From Prorocentrum cordatum (lineage: Eukaryota; Sar; Dinophyceae; Prorocentrales; Prorocentraceae): a stretch of DNA of 42,500 bases. Positions 30,235 to 38,499 of the stretch are shown piece by piece. The notes below the pieces were generated by a model. That model ran no database searches. It had not been told where the DNA came from and saw only the letters and a program-made list of their open reading frames with translations. Every line of letters starts with the position of its first letter. Positions within the stretch are counted from its first letter, which is position 1. The translations under genes were made by a program, and so were the position numbers. Location: the NCBI GenBank assembly GCA_963575745.1, contig CAUYUJ010021159.1, positions 579,427 through 621,926 on the forward strand, written 5' to 3'.

Positions 30235-30395
30235 CGCGAAGATCGGGACAAAATCGGATCGGTATAATTCGAAATCTCTGAGAATCGGCGGGTTCGGAGG
30301 ACGTATTGGGCGCCGCGGCCGCTCCAGAGCGTTCCGGAACGCTCTGAGAGCGCTCCGGAACGCTCTGGAGCGATTTATCCCGATCCTAGCCCTGT
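30235..30395 (-). mobile_element. MITE-like family F with palindromic core, copy 3
   Basis: This is the reverse-oriented homologue of 15545-15697. CGATTTATCCCGATCCTAGC stands at the right end and GGGACAAAATCGG at the left. The core 30322-30370 contains AGAGCGTTCCGGAACGCTCT, a perfect 20-bp palindrome, followed by a second palindrome AGCGCTCCGGAACGCT with one mismatch. The whole 49 bp is nearly self-complementary. Confidence 0.75.
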
Positions 30396-30619
30396 TTTAG
30401 GTCGCGCATCTTATGGCAGGTTACCAGCTCGGCAGTCCTCCCGGCCCCGCACCTCGGCCATGCTCCCGGCCCCAAACCTCGGCCATCCTCCCAGCCGCCG
30501 CGGGATTTCGCCAAACATTGGCCTTCAAGCTGCCTTGCCCGGACTGCCAGGGCCCCCATGTTCGCCACAAAGGTGCAGACCCCCCCGGGGCTCACAAGAG
30601 GGGATAGCCAGCTGCACGT

Positions 30620-30795
30620 GAGAGTGACCCTTCGCCGGAGGGACCCGTGGTGCGGGCCCATTGGAGCCCGCGAGCGCCGCACGCGATCCGGTGGTAGCGT
30701 CCTGTGCCGGTTGTGACAAGCCGCATGTGTTTGGTCCCCCCGCGGCCACCAAAAGGCCGCGCACCAAAGGGCACTCTTATCCAGGGTGACTCGCT
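30620..30795 (+). repeat. Dispersed repeat family E, copy 2
   Basis: The segment aligns with 2156-2335: GTGACCCTTCGCCGGAG, GGCCCATTGGAGCCC, GCCGCGCACCAAAGGGC and CAGGGTGACTC. The frames differ between the copies, so no conserved protein is implied. Confidence 0.65.
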
Positions 30796-30860
30796 GCATG
30801 TAGTCGAGATAGCGGGTTCTGAGTGGATGCCACGGTGGGCTATCTGGCCGAATCTGGCAT

Positions 30861-31015
30861 TAAGTCGGGCGTATCCCTCTACAGGAGGAATATTCTACAT
30901 AATAATAACAAATATGGGGACGATGAAAAATATGTGTTTCTCTTTTGAAAGTTGTTTGGGCTACTTTGAGTCTTTCGTCCGCAATCCGCCTGAAGAGGGA
31001 CGCCCCCATCTTAAA
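30861..31015. mobile_element. MITE-like family I, copy 2
   Basis: The left end TTAAGTCGGGCGTATCCCTC (30861 on) continues CTACAGGAGGAATATTC. The right end, reverse-complemented, reads TTTAAGATGGGGGCGTCCCT then CTTCAGGCGGAT. The interior is AT-rich. It lies inside the split family B copy. Confidence 0.7.
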
Positions 31016-31109
31016 CCTAGCCTGTCAGTGCGTTGCATGTGCCCTGTATAAGTGGGCCGCGAGGCGCAGCAGGGCGAGGAGGGCAGGGCGAGAGGGGGGC
31101 CAGGGGAAA

Positions 31110-31275
31110 AGTCGGAAGTGTCCCTCCACAGGAGGAACATTCAAAATAGTCAAAAAACAGTCAGTGCACGATTTTTTGCGTATTTTTGGGATTTTTTGGG
31201 GGGTCTAGTATTTGTTTAACTATGTTTTATTTGTCGTCCAATATCCCCCTGTCGGGGGACATGCCCGACCTAAAG
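31110..31275. mobile_element. MITE-like family I, copy 3
   Basis: The left end AGTCGGAAGTGTCCCTCCAC continues AGGAGGAACATTC. The right end, reverse-complemented, reads TTTAGGTCGGGCATGTCCCC. The interior is rich in T runs. The orientation is symmetrical, so no strand is assigned. Confidence 0.7.
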
Positions 31276-31294
31276 ATAGCCTTTCGAGGTTCGA

Positions 31295-31425
31295 GGTCTT
31301 CGGCGCTTTCATCGGTCACCGGCGGCTTTCCAGCCTCGGGGTGCTTCCCAAGAGCTGGGCCTCGCCAAGGGCGTTCCGTGGGCGCCCGCATCGTCCCAAA
31401 CGGCCGCCAGAGACCCGAATTATGA
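31295..31425 (+). repeat. Dispersed repeat family D, copy 2
   Basis: GGCTTTCCAGCCTCGGGGTG, GGGCGTTCCGTGGGCGCCCG and CAAACGGCCGCCAGAGACCC match the order in the copies at 985-1065 and 32110-32235. Confidence 0.6.
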
Positions 31426-31585
31426 CCATGACCACGGCTTGGCAAAGATCTGGGCCTAAGTTCGCTTGGGGCACGTGCAGCCCAATTACAAACTAGGTCA
31501 CGCCAGGTCTAGCCCACCGTGGTATCCACTCAGAATTCTTATTATCCTCATAGCAAACCCTAGCGGTGGTCCAAGTGGGGGGGGT

Positions 31586-32109
31586 ATGAGTTCAGCGGGG
31601 GATGCAACGGCACCGAAGCGCGTACCCATCGCCGATGGGGGCCGCATAGCCCGATCCGCCCAGGCGATCCGTTCAGCGGCGTGCGGATCCGCTACAGGAC
31701 TTGGTCCATTCCACCTGGAGAGAACGAGCTGTGGAGAATGTCTGCAGTCTTCTCGAGCGCTCCAGCGCCAACGTCCTGCTGTACAGTCGGGCATCGGATC
31801 GAGAAGCCCCCGCCCGAAGGGCTGGGCCAGCGTTCCTTGGCCAACTTTCCGAACGGCTGGCCCAGTTTCTTGAGCTCCATCGCCCTTCCAGCGTCAACGC
31901 GAACACGTGGCCCAGGTTTGTTTTGATGAACTTCTGGAAAACTGGCCCAGGTTCCTTCAGTGATGCATTTCTTGATCACATGTCCTGCTGTATCGAATGT
32001 CCCCGTCTACCGGGCTCGGGCGAGGCCTGGGGCTGGGGGCACGACGAGGCGCAGCCGGGAGCACCAGGTCGTGCGCCAGGGAGGCCCGGGCAGGGCGACT
32101 TTTCGAACG
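31586..32109. other. Segment without a supported gene
   Basis: Composition is more balanced than elsewhere, and short frames of ordinary composition occur on + (for example 31701-32288). None shows a domain I recognise, and no repeat structure is apparent. Confidence 0.35.
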
Positions 32110-32235
32110 TTTGCGTTGGTTCTCGCCGATTTCCCGGCCTTGGGATGCTTTCTGGCTGCGCCTCACCGAGAGCGCTCGGGGGTTGCCCGAACCGTCCCGA
32201 ACGAGCTCCGGAGACCCGAGCTACGGGCCGAAAAT
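32110..32235 (+). repeat. Dispersed repeat family D, copy 3
   Basis: TTCCCGGCCTTGGGATGCTT, then GTCCCGAACGAGCTCCGGAG and ACCCGAGCTACGGGCCGA. It has the same layout as 31295-31425. Confidence 0.6.
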
Positions 32236-32319
32236 CAGACAATGAGGCGTCCAAGAGGGGGGTGAGGGCCAGAGGAGTGTGGATGTAATTGCCAGGGCAT
32301 GCACCAGATCTCACTCCCC

Positions 32320-32500
32320 CTCCCTTTCTTTTCAGTATTATGATTATGTATGTTCGTCGCATTCTTATTCGCATTCGTCTCATTAGGAGTACCATCATTA
32401 TGTTGTTGTTCTTTTTGTTTTTCGTGAGTTTCTTGATTCTTTGTATTTTTATATGACCATTGTTAGTTTTCTTTTTCTTCTGCCAGCACGTCCCTTCGGC
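32320..32500 (+). other. T-rich tract ending in an acceptor-like site
   Basis: About 170 bp of T-rich DNA stands out in the GC-rich background. It ends in TTTTCTTTTTCTTCTGCCAG, which looks like a polypyrimidine tract plus a 3' splice site. The following frame (from about 32487) stays open for roughly 40 codons. It could be the end of an intron of an upstream exon of the channel gene, or simply a decayed repeat. Confidence 0.3.
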
Positions 32501-32990
32501 CCCACCTATCTGCACATGCCTTGGCGAATGCTTTACTACCCCCCTGTTCATCGCTCCCCTCGCGGACGCACCCTAACAAGAGAGACTGGGAGGCCAGATC
32601 TCCGATTTCTCCTTTAGCTTTTGGCATCGGGGGCCCGTGTTCTGGGATGAAACACCACCCTTGAGCCTGGGGAAGGGGTGGGGGCCGTCCTTGGGCCGCG
32701 AATTCAAAAAACTCATCGTCGGATGTCTCGGGACTGGAACAGGTGGCCCGCCTCCCTTTAGACTCATGTGTCGCAAGTTTCTTTCACACGGGGCCCTGGA
32801 TCCAACTCGAGACATGTTTCAGGTGGGGTCGAGAGCCTTGTCGTGTTTTCGCACGATGTTGCATTCTTTTCCGCGATGGCAGATCTGAGGGTCTTCTCGT
32901 TCTGAAAAAATCACGGCGGGAGTGTTTGCCCCAGTCTCCTACATCCTGGGGACCCTTGTTGGGCCCCAGAGGTCGGAAATTGGTCCAGCC

Positions 32991-33010
32991 CGCGTTGCCA
33001 TGGTAACGCG
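32991..33010. promoter_or_regulatory. X-box-like imperfect palindrome upstream of the channel gene
   Basis: CGCGTTGCCATGGTAACGCG pairs at 9 of 10 positions. Its core GTTGCCATGGTAAC fits the RFX X-box consensus GTHNYYATRRNAAC. It lies 20 bp before the candidate start at 33030. Whether dinoflagellates use such sites is unknown to me, and a chance match is possible. Confidence 0.25.
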
Positions 33011-33029
33011 ACGTCTGGGGGTCACGAAA

Positions 33030-33083
33030 ATGGCTGCATGTAGCTGGTTTCTCCAGAGCCAGGAGGCGCCCGGCAGACCAGCT
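33030..33083 (+). CDS. Candidate first exon of the MscS-like channel (tentative)
   Basis: CGAAAATGG at 33026-33034 is a favourable start context, with A at -3 and G at +4. The 18-codon frame MAACSWFLQSQEAPGRPA joins in phase to the main exon at 33151 (or 33148) if a GC-AG intron of 67 bp is removed, from GCGTGAG at 33084 to GAGCAG at 33150. GC donors are known in dinoflagellates. Without removal this frame stops at 33087-33089. The T-rich acceptor-like site further upstream is an alternative. Confidence 0.35.
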
Positions 33084-33150
33084 GCGTGAGCTGAGTCGAC
33101 ACGCAAACCCTGCTCTACTGCCCCCTCCCTTTCACCTGACCCGAGAGCAG

Positions 33151-34653
33151 ACAGGCGAGGTCGCAGAGGTCCCCGCCGGCTTCGCGATCATCCTCGCGTG
33201 GCAGGTGATCGGGGTCAACCTGTACAGGCTGAACTGCGACGTGTCGGGCGAGTGCACGCTGGCCTCGGCAATGCTGTACGCTGGCACGGGGATGCTGCTG
33301 CTCGTCTTCAGGCACTGGCCCCGGCGCCTCGTGAGGCCGCGGCAGCAGGCGTGGAAGGTCTTGGTGGCCGCGTCCATCGCACGAGGCTGCCCGCCGTGGT
33401 ACAGGGGCCACGTATCGCGAGCGCTAGGCCAGTGGATCGACAACAGCCTGAGCATCCTCCAGAACTCGCTGGCCGTGAAGTTGATTCTCGTTGCCTTGCC
33501 ATGGTTTCTTCGGCTGGTCAGGCTTGTCATACCGAGTATCGACGGAGTGAGGTGGCTGAGCCACAAGAGTCGGATCGGCATCTACAAGGGTGCACTGGGG
33601 TTCACTACCCAGTTGGTTGGAGTGGTGGTTGCGGCCCTGCTTGGCAGCATGCTGCTCGATCTCCTGCACAACCTGGACAGCGTTTCAGTGCCGAAGAAGG
33701 ACGAGGCGATGCGCGGCGCTGCGTTCCCGTGGAAGCCACTCGTCTGGTTTATAGTTGCCAAAAAGTCCGCCAGCGCCCGCACACCCAACATGAGGTTGCT
33801 GCTGCTGGACAAGATGATTACAGGCTTGATTTATTGTGCGATGGCGATTCCTGTGTTGAACCTGCTTCACCTCAAGATCCGCACGGTGCTGGCTGTGGGG
33901 GGAGTCGGAGGGTTGGCCACGGGGCTGGCTTTACAGAATTTAGTTCAGAATTTGATTTCAGGGATCCTCATATACATCAACAGCTCTGTGTGCGAGGGCC
34001 TCGAAGTTATCCTCCAGGGCGAGAAGGTGTCAGGAGTGGTAGATTCTGTCGGATGGCTCAATACGCTTGTAAATACGTATGATGGGTATCGGGTCGTGGT
34101 GCCAAACCGCCGCATCATCGACGGTGTGGTGGTGGATAAGACGAATAAGTGTTTCCGCGTTGTGGACGAGAACATAATCGTGATGATGGACGACACATCA
34201 AGTCTGGACAAAATGGTGTCAGCTGTGCGCGATATGTTGCTGTCCAGCCCTGATGTTTTACAAAAGAGCGACGTCATGAACCTCAGGACGAAGTACAAAG
34301 GCCACTTGAAGATATTTGAGCCACAGTTTGTGCTGGACGGATGGTCCAATTTCGGCGCCAAATTCCGCGTCCGGGCTTATTTCAAGGCAGGATTGTCAGG
34401 AGACAAGTTCATGGCACAGAAGAGCAACCTGCTGCTCGCGATCAATACCATGATCAACGAATTCGGCGGCAAAGTTGGTTTCTCTGGAGCCATGCCCAAT
34501 CCGGTGGCCAGGGCGATGCAGGGGAGACAGCCGATGTTGCCGCAGGAGTCCTTCAGGGAATCGGCGGCATGGCGACAGGTGGTCAGTGCGGAAGCAGCGG
34601 CCGCGGAGGCCGCAGTTGCGGGGGCGGCGGCTGACTCCGCAGTTGCGCGCTGA
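33151..34653 (+). CDS. MscS-family mechanosensitive ion channel (main exon)
   Basis: This encodes a small-conductance mechanosensitive channel-type protein, a membrane pore that opens under membrane tension to release solutes and ions. The exon gives 500 residues, counted from 33151, and stops with TGA at 34651. Hydrophobic segments lie at about 8-24, 38-54, 108-127, 150-172 and 222-242, followed by the pore-lining helix 245-276 with GGVGGLATGLALQN, close to the bacterial TM3 glycine/alanine pattern. The beta domain follows, with TYDGYRVVVPNRRIIDG around 309-325. A mixed domain runs to about 440 and an Ala-rich tail ends the chain. The frame is open upstream to 33007 without an ATG, and CCCTCCCTTTCACCTG then GAGCAG at 33150 resembles a splice acceptor, so the true start lies in an earlier exon. 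The membrane (plasma or organelle) is not evident. Family assignment is firm; the 5' end is not. Confidence 0.9.
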   Translation, partial: TGEVAEVPAGFAIILAWQVIGVNLYRLNCDVSGECTLASAMLYAGTGMLLLVFRHWPRRLVRPRQQAWKVLVAASIARGCPPWYRGHVSRALGQWIDNSLSILQNSLAVKLILVALPWFLRLVRLVIPSIDGVRWLSHKSRIGIYKGALGFTTQLVGVVVAALLGSMLLDLLHNLDSVSVPKKDEAMRGAAFPWKPLVWFIVAKKSASARTPNMRLLLLDKMITGLIYCAMAIPVLNLLHLKIRTVLAVGGVGGLATGLALQNLVQNLISGILIYINSSVCEGLEVILQGEKVSGVVDSVGWLNTLVNTYDGYRVVVPNRRIIDGVVVDKTNKCFRVVDENIIVMMDDTSSLDKMVSAVRDMLLSSPDVLQKSDVMNLRTKYKGHLKIFEPQFVLDGWSNFGAKFRVRAYFKAGLSGDKFMAQKSNLLLAINTMINEFGGKVGFSGAMPNPVARAMQGRQPMLPQESFRESAAWRQVVSAEAAAAEAAVAGAAADSAVAR

Positions 34654-35530
34654 TCTCCTCGTCGCCGTCACCTCTTGATGGCGATGACGTTCTGAGAAGA
34701 GAAGAGCACCGCTGCCTGGTAGTGCCCAGTCACCCGTCTGCGACCCTGCAGGTCGCCACTGTTCTGTTTCACATTCCTCCCCCTTGACGTGAAGAAGCAT
34801 GGTGCGCCCTGCCCAGTCTGCCCGGACACGTGCCACTGCACGAGCTCGCTTACCGCAGGCTGAATCGTGTGGCGATCTTGGTCGGCCGGGCGGCCCCGAG
34901 TTTCAAGCCAACGCTCCATCCGCGCTGCGACGTTGGATTTTCACGCTGGTCGCGCCCCCTTCTACTCCGGAAATGGTTCCAGCGCGTCGCCTCGGGAGCT
35001 TTAGTGATGACCTCATGGGGTGTGTCCACCTATTGGTCCGACACAGCCCTCGGGCAGTGCGCCAGACAGTCGAGTCGCCAAAATCAGGGACCATTTTGGG
35101 TTCGGAAGGGACTCGCTGCTTGTACGTCCGTAGTCGTTGTTCTCAAGCTCCTTGTGCGCCCAGGCAATTCGGGGGCCGAGATGGGGCCTCCTTCTGTGGT
35201 GCTTCTTGTGGTAGTAGCTCGGTTACACTTGGCCAGTTGCTCTCCGTTGCTTCTCACAGCTTCTTCTACAACCTCATCCAGCTTCCCCACCCTTGACGTA
35301 ATGAACTGTTCACAACGTCAACCGCTGGAAGGCTGGACACATTCCCCAGGACTGGCTTCCCATCCTGAGGTTTTTTTGTCGGTCCTGGGGCCTCGCGAGG
35401 GCCTCTAGAAGCGTAACATCTAAGTTTTAGACCCCTCGCGTAACCCTACGATGCCCAGGCGAGTTGCCCTGATCAGGGTTGTGGAGGCGCATGCAGTGGA
35501 ATGAAAGGCTGGGGAAGCCGTCATATCCCA
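34654..35530. other. 3' flank of the channel gene, nothing recognised
   Basis: Short open frames occur without recognisable domains. The first part is presumably 3' UTR of the channel gene. No polyadenylation signal can be assigned by eye. Confidence 0.4.
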
Positions 35531-35531
35531 G

Positions 35532-35561
35532 GAGGGGGAGGATGAAGGAGGAGGAGGAGGA
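35532..35561. repeat. Short (GGA)n run attached to dispersed repeat H
   Basis: GGAGGGGGAGGATGAAGGAG is followed by more GAG triplets. It corresponds to the TCC tract at the matching end of the inverted copy (16543-16690). Confidence 0.8.
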
Positions 35562-36165
35562 GCAGTGCAAACCCCAGATTCATTGACGATGTTGGGATAT
35601 TCCTTTCCTCCAAGCTCCCACTCCGCAGGACCCTACAAGGGTTCATCCCCCCTGAAGGAAGCACCCCGTTGGGAGACAACCGTTTGAAGATCTGGAAGCG
35701 TGCCAAAACACGGTTCTCTGGACAACACCGCGAATCAACCTGGGACTTCACAACCGCGAATCAACAGAACTTCTGAACCCTGAAAATCCTGACTCGTTCC
35801 AAAACGCACGTCCTGGTCCATTGGCCCTGCAAATCAGCGAAACCCGAGCACAAATTTAAGACGAATGCGCGCGGCGCTAAGGCGAGAGCCACTTTTGACA
35901 AGGAGCCGCCCTCAGCCCGTGAAACTTCTGCAGTCGCTAAATTAAGAACCGAATGCTAAAGTCGTTAACGCTATAGCCGCATTTTGAAATCCACCCCCCC
36001 TCAATCCGTGAAGCTCATGCAGTTTTGTGAAACGAATGTGCGCGGTGCCAAGGCGAGAGTATTTGTAGAAAGTGGCCCGCCCTCTGTCTGTGAAGCTGCT
36101 ACCAGGTACAACGTTTCAGGATCATACGTGGTAAGGAAGTCCCAGGCGAAACGCCCTGCCCGCCT
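35562..36165 (-). repeat. Dispersed repeat family H, copy 2 (inverted)
   Basis: The reverse complement aligns with 15925-16542: CCAGGCGAAACGCCCTG at the right end, GGCGAGAG phrases with AAGTGG, and TTCCTCCAAGCTCC at the left. Sub-repeats of about 80-90 bp are again visible in the part nearest the right end. No protein is conserved. Confidence 0.8.
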
Positions 36166-36199
36166 TTCCGATTGGCCCCAGGATGCGACAGGGAGGAGT

Positions 36200-36256
36200 T
36201 ATTCAGAAGGGAAAGGAAAGGAGGAGGAGGAGGGGGAGGAGGAGGAGGAGGAGAAT
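36200..36256. repeat. Short (GGA)n microsatellite
   Basis: GAAAGG passes into GGAGGAGGAG triplets next to the right end of dispersed repeat H. Confidence 0.85.
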
Positions 36257-36279
36257 TAGGGCGAACAGAACAGCTAGAG

Positions 36280-36660
36280 GCATGTTGGTCTGTTCGAAAG
36301 CCTCTTGACAGCTTCTTAAAGATATGTTGGTACGTCTTGGGGGCCTCTGTGTGGTTGCGGGGGCATCTTGGAGCTTCTTGTGTGCTTCGGGGTAGCTTCT
36401 CGTGGCTTTTGGGGAGTCTCTAGGGTGCATGTTGGGCACCTTGGAGGCCTCTTGGTCCGTCTTGGGGGCTTCTGTGCGGTCGTGGGGGCCTCTTGGAGCG
36501 TCCTGGGTTCTTCGGGGTAGCTTCTTGGGGCCTCTTGAGGGCCTCTTGGCTACCTGTTGGGTACCTCTGGAGCGTCTTGGGGTCTCCTGGGCGTCTCTTG
36601 GGATCTCCTGGGCGTCTCCTGGGACTCTCTAGTGCCTTCTTGGGAGCCTAAGGGGCCATC
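36280..36660 (+). repeat. Minisatellite of CTTGGGGGCCTCT-like units
   Basis: Short words such as TCTTGGGGGC, CTTGGAGC and GGGTAGCTTCT recur. A higher-order period of about 117 bp is seen from CTTGGGGGCCTCTGTGTGG (about 36337) to CTTGGGGGCTTCTGTGCGG (about 36454). In style it resembles the reverse complement of the satellite at 40659-42060. Confidence 0.7.
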
Positions 36661-36774
36661 TTAGGGCCACCTTGGAGGAGCTCGATCAAAGAAGAGGAGT
36701 CTTTAAAGAGGGCCCCACCACCAGGAGGCCAAATTGCGCCCACAACCTACAACCGACACAAGTTGTGCTCTCTC

Positions 36775-37428
36775 GTCGAGGCCCTCTTGGACGCCTCAGT
36801 GGGTCGCGACCCCCCCCCTTCCAGACCCAGGGGGAGGACGTAATGCGAGGAGTCAAGACACCCTCCTCGCCCGCAAGCCGTCTTGCTCACTCCCACCCGC
36901 CCTCCCAACACATAAGTATCACCCGAGCGGCAGCGTGTTCGGCGGTAGGCGTTTGATGCACAGCTAACGGGAGCCGAAACGGACCCCACGTGCAAGCTGG
37001 GGCGAGGTGCGCCGGGCGTGCCAGGCGCGCCAGGCGCTCCAGGTGCGCCGGGCGCCCCCTGTGGCCCAAGCGTGCCGGGCACGCCTGGTGCGCCAGATGC
37101 GTCACGTGATCCACGTGCGCTATGTGTGCCGCATGTTCAAGCCGCGCCAGGTGCGCCACGTTCGAGGCACGCACAGGGTGTGCCAGGTGCGCCTGCGCAC
37201 CTGGCAGTACGCATCGGAGAACGTGTCGGACCCCACCACCCTTGTCGAAAGCCAGTGCGCCATCGTGGCGGGGTGGCCATCATAGCGTCTGGTCGGCCTG
37301 CACATCGTAGGCATATGTCAGCATCCCCATCGCCCCAGTCAAAAACCAATGCACACTGATCGCGGGTCTCCCGCGCATGATCCAGATGTTGTCTCGAAGT
37401 GCATTTTGCATTGTTTTGTTGACAGGGG
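36775..37428 (+). repeat. Dispersed repeat family G, copy 2 (654 bp)
   Basis: Homologous along its length to 13636-14265, with the same central GCCAGGCGCGCCAGGCG minisatellite (about 37015-37095) and the ending CTCGAAGTGCA then GTTGACAGGGG. The two copies lie 23 kb apart in the same orientation and are clearly diverged. Confidence 0.8.
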
Positions 37429-38296
37429 AGGTTAGAAGAGGAAACGCTTTAAACCACTCACGCCCTAAAGGCCTAGTGGGATTATTCGACGCGGGGGTCC
37501 CATATGTGCATCTGGTTTCCTGGCGAGGCGACTACGATGAGGGGCAGAGACGACGACAGCTCACAGATAATCAGGTAGTGAGAAGGCCCTTTCCCCTTTC
37601 CTTTATTGTGCCACTCGTCGTACCCTATCATCCCTTCTCCCTCTTCCTGCGTTCTCCTCCTCCTTCCGAGCGCCTCGCCCGATACGTCCCCACGAGCTGG
37701 CCGCCTGGGTCTGAAAGCAGCGACGTCAAAACCACTAGAAAAGCAAACCGCCTTCGACACCCTGGCAACCTGGGTGCGAACGAGCGAGGGCCCCCCCTCC
37801 CTGGGAGTTCCTTCATGGGGTGCTGAAGCCAGCGCTTCGCTCGAGAAAGTCCCTCGACCTGTTTTGAAAGCGCTGGAGTCCAAGCCACCAACCAGGCACC
37901 GCCTCCGACCTCCCCACAACCTGGGCGCGAAGGCGCAGATTCCTCCTCCTCCTCCTCCTCGGGGCCTGTGTCTCGGAGCAGGTCTCGAGCAGTGTTGGGG
38001 GCGCTCCTATGAGCTCGTGCAACCCAATTCCAGGTATGAATGAAGCCCCGAATAATTATGTTGATACCCCCCCTGGCGAGAGCGACCCTATGTCCGAGGT
38101 AGCAGGACAATCCAACCCGCACGGTGGTATTCCCACCGTTCCTGCTCCTTCCGTTGCTCCTGCCTTTGCTCTTCCCCCTGACCGCTGGCGTTTGGCTCGA
38201 GCACGTTCGGGTTTCCATATGCACGCTCATGGTCGAGTCTGAACACCCAGCCGCGATTCGCTTTCATATGATGCGGGGAGAGCGAATGTCCTCAGT
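37429..38296. other. Segment upstream of the retroelement relic
   Basis: It contains a short TCC run (37939-37961) and open frames of mixed composition. If the retroelement were full length, its 5' part with an endonuclease domain would be expected here. No such domain is recognisable, so the element is probably 5'-truncated. Confidence 0.4.
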
Positions 38297-38499
38297 GTGA
38301 GCGGTGCCTTCTCTGCTTGGATCGTCACTATCGGGGCAGTGCACCACGACGAGGCAGGCACGGAGGATCCGATCCAGTCTGGGGAGCCCTCGCGGTGCGG
38401 TGGCCCGCGCATGCGGATCGAGAGAGCACATCAGTCCCAGCATCCTCGCGATATGCCGCTCAAGGGCGTGATTGCCAACTGGTGGGAAAGAGTGCAGGT

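Larger units (their letters stand above)
30820..31585. mobile_element. MITE-like family B, split copy with later insertions
   Basis: The family B left-side words GTTCTGAGTGGATGCC and TATCTGGCCGAATC lie at 30820-30857. A middle word TATAAGTGGGC follows at about 31048. The right side (GGTCTAGCCC, GGTATCCACTCAGAATTC and TAGCGGTGGTCCAAG) lies at 31505-31582. Two AT-rich family I elements and a family D fragment occupy the gaps, so this reads as one old element repeatedly hit. The outermost left terminus is missing. Confidence 0.55.
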
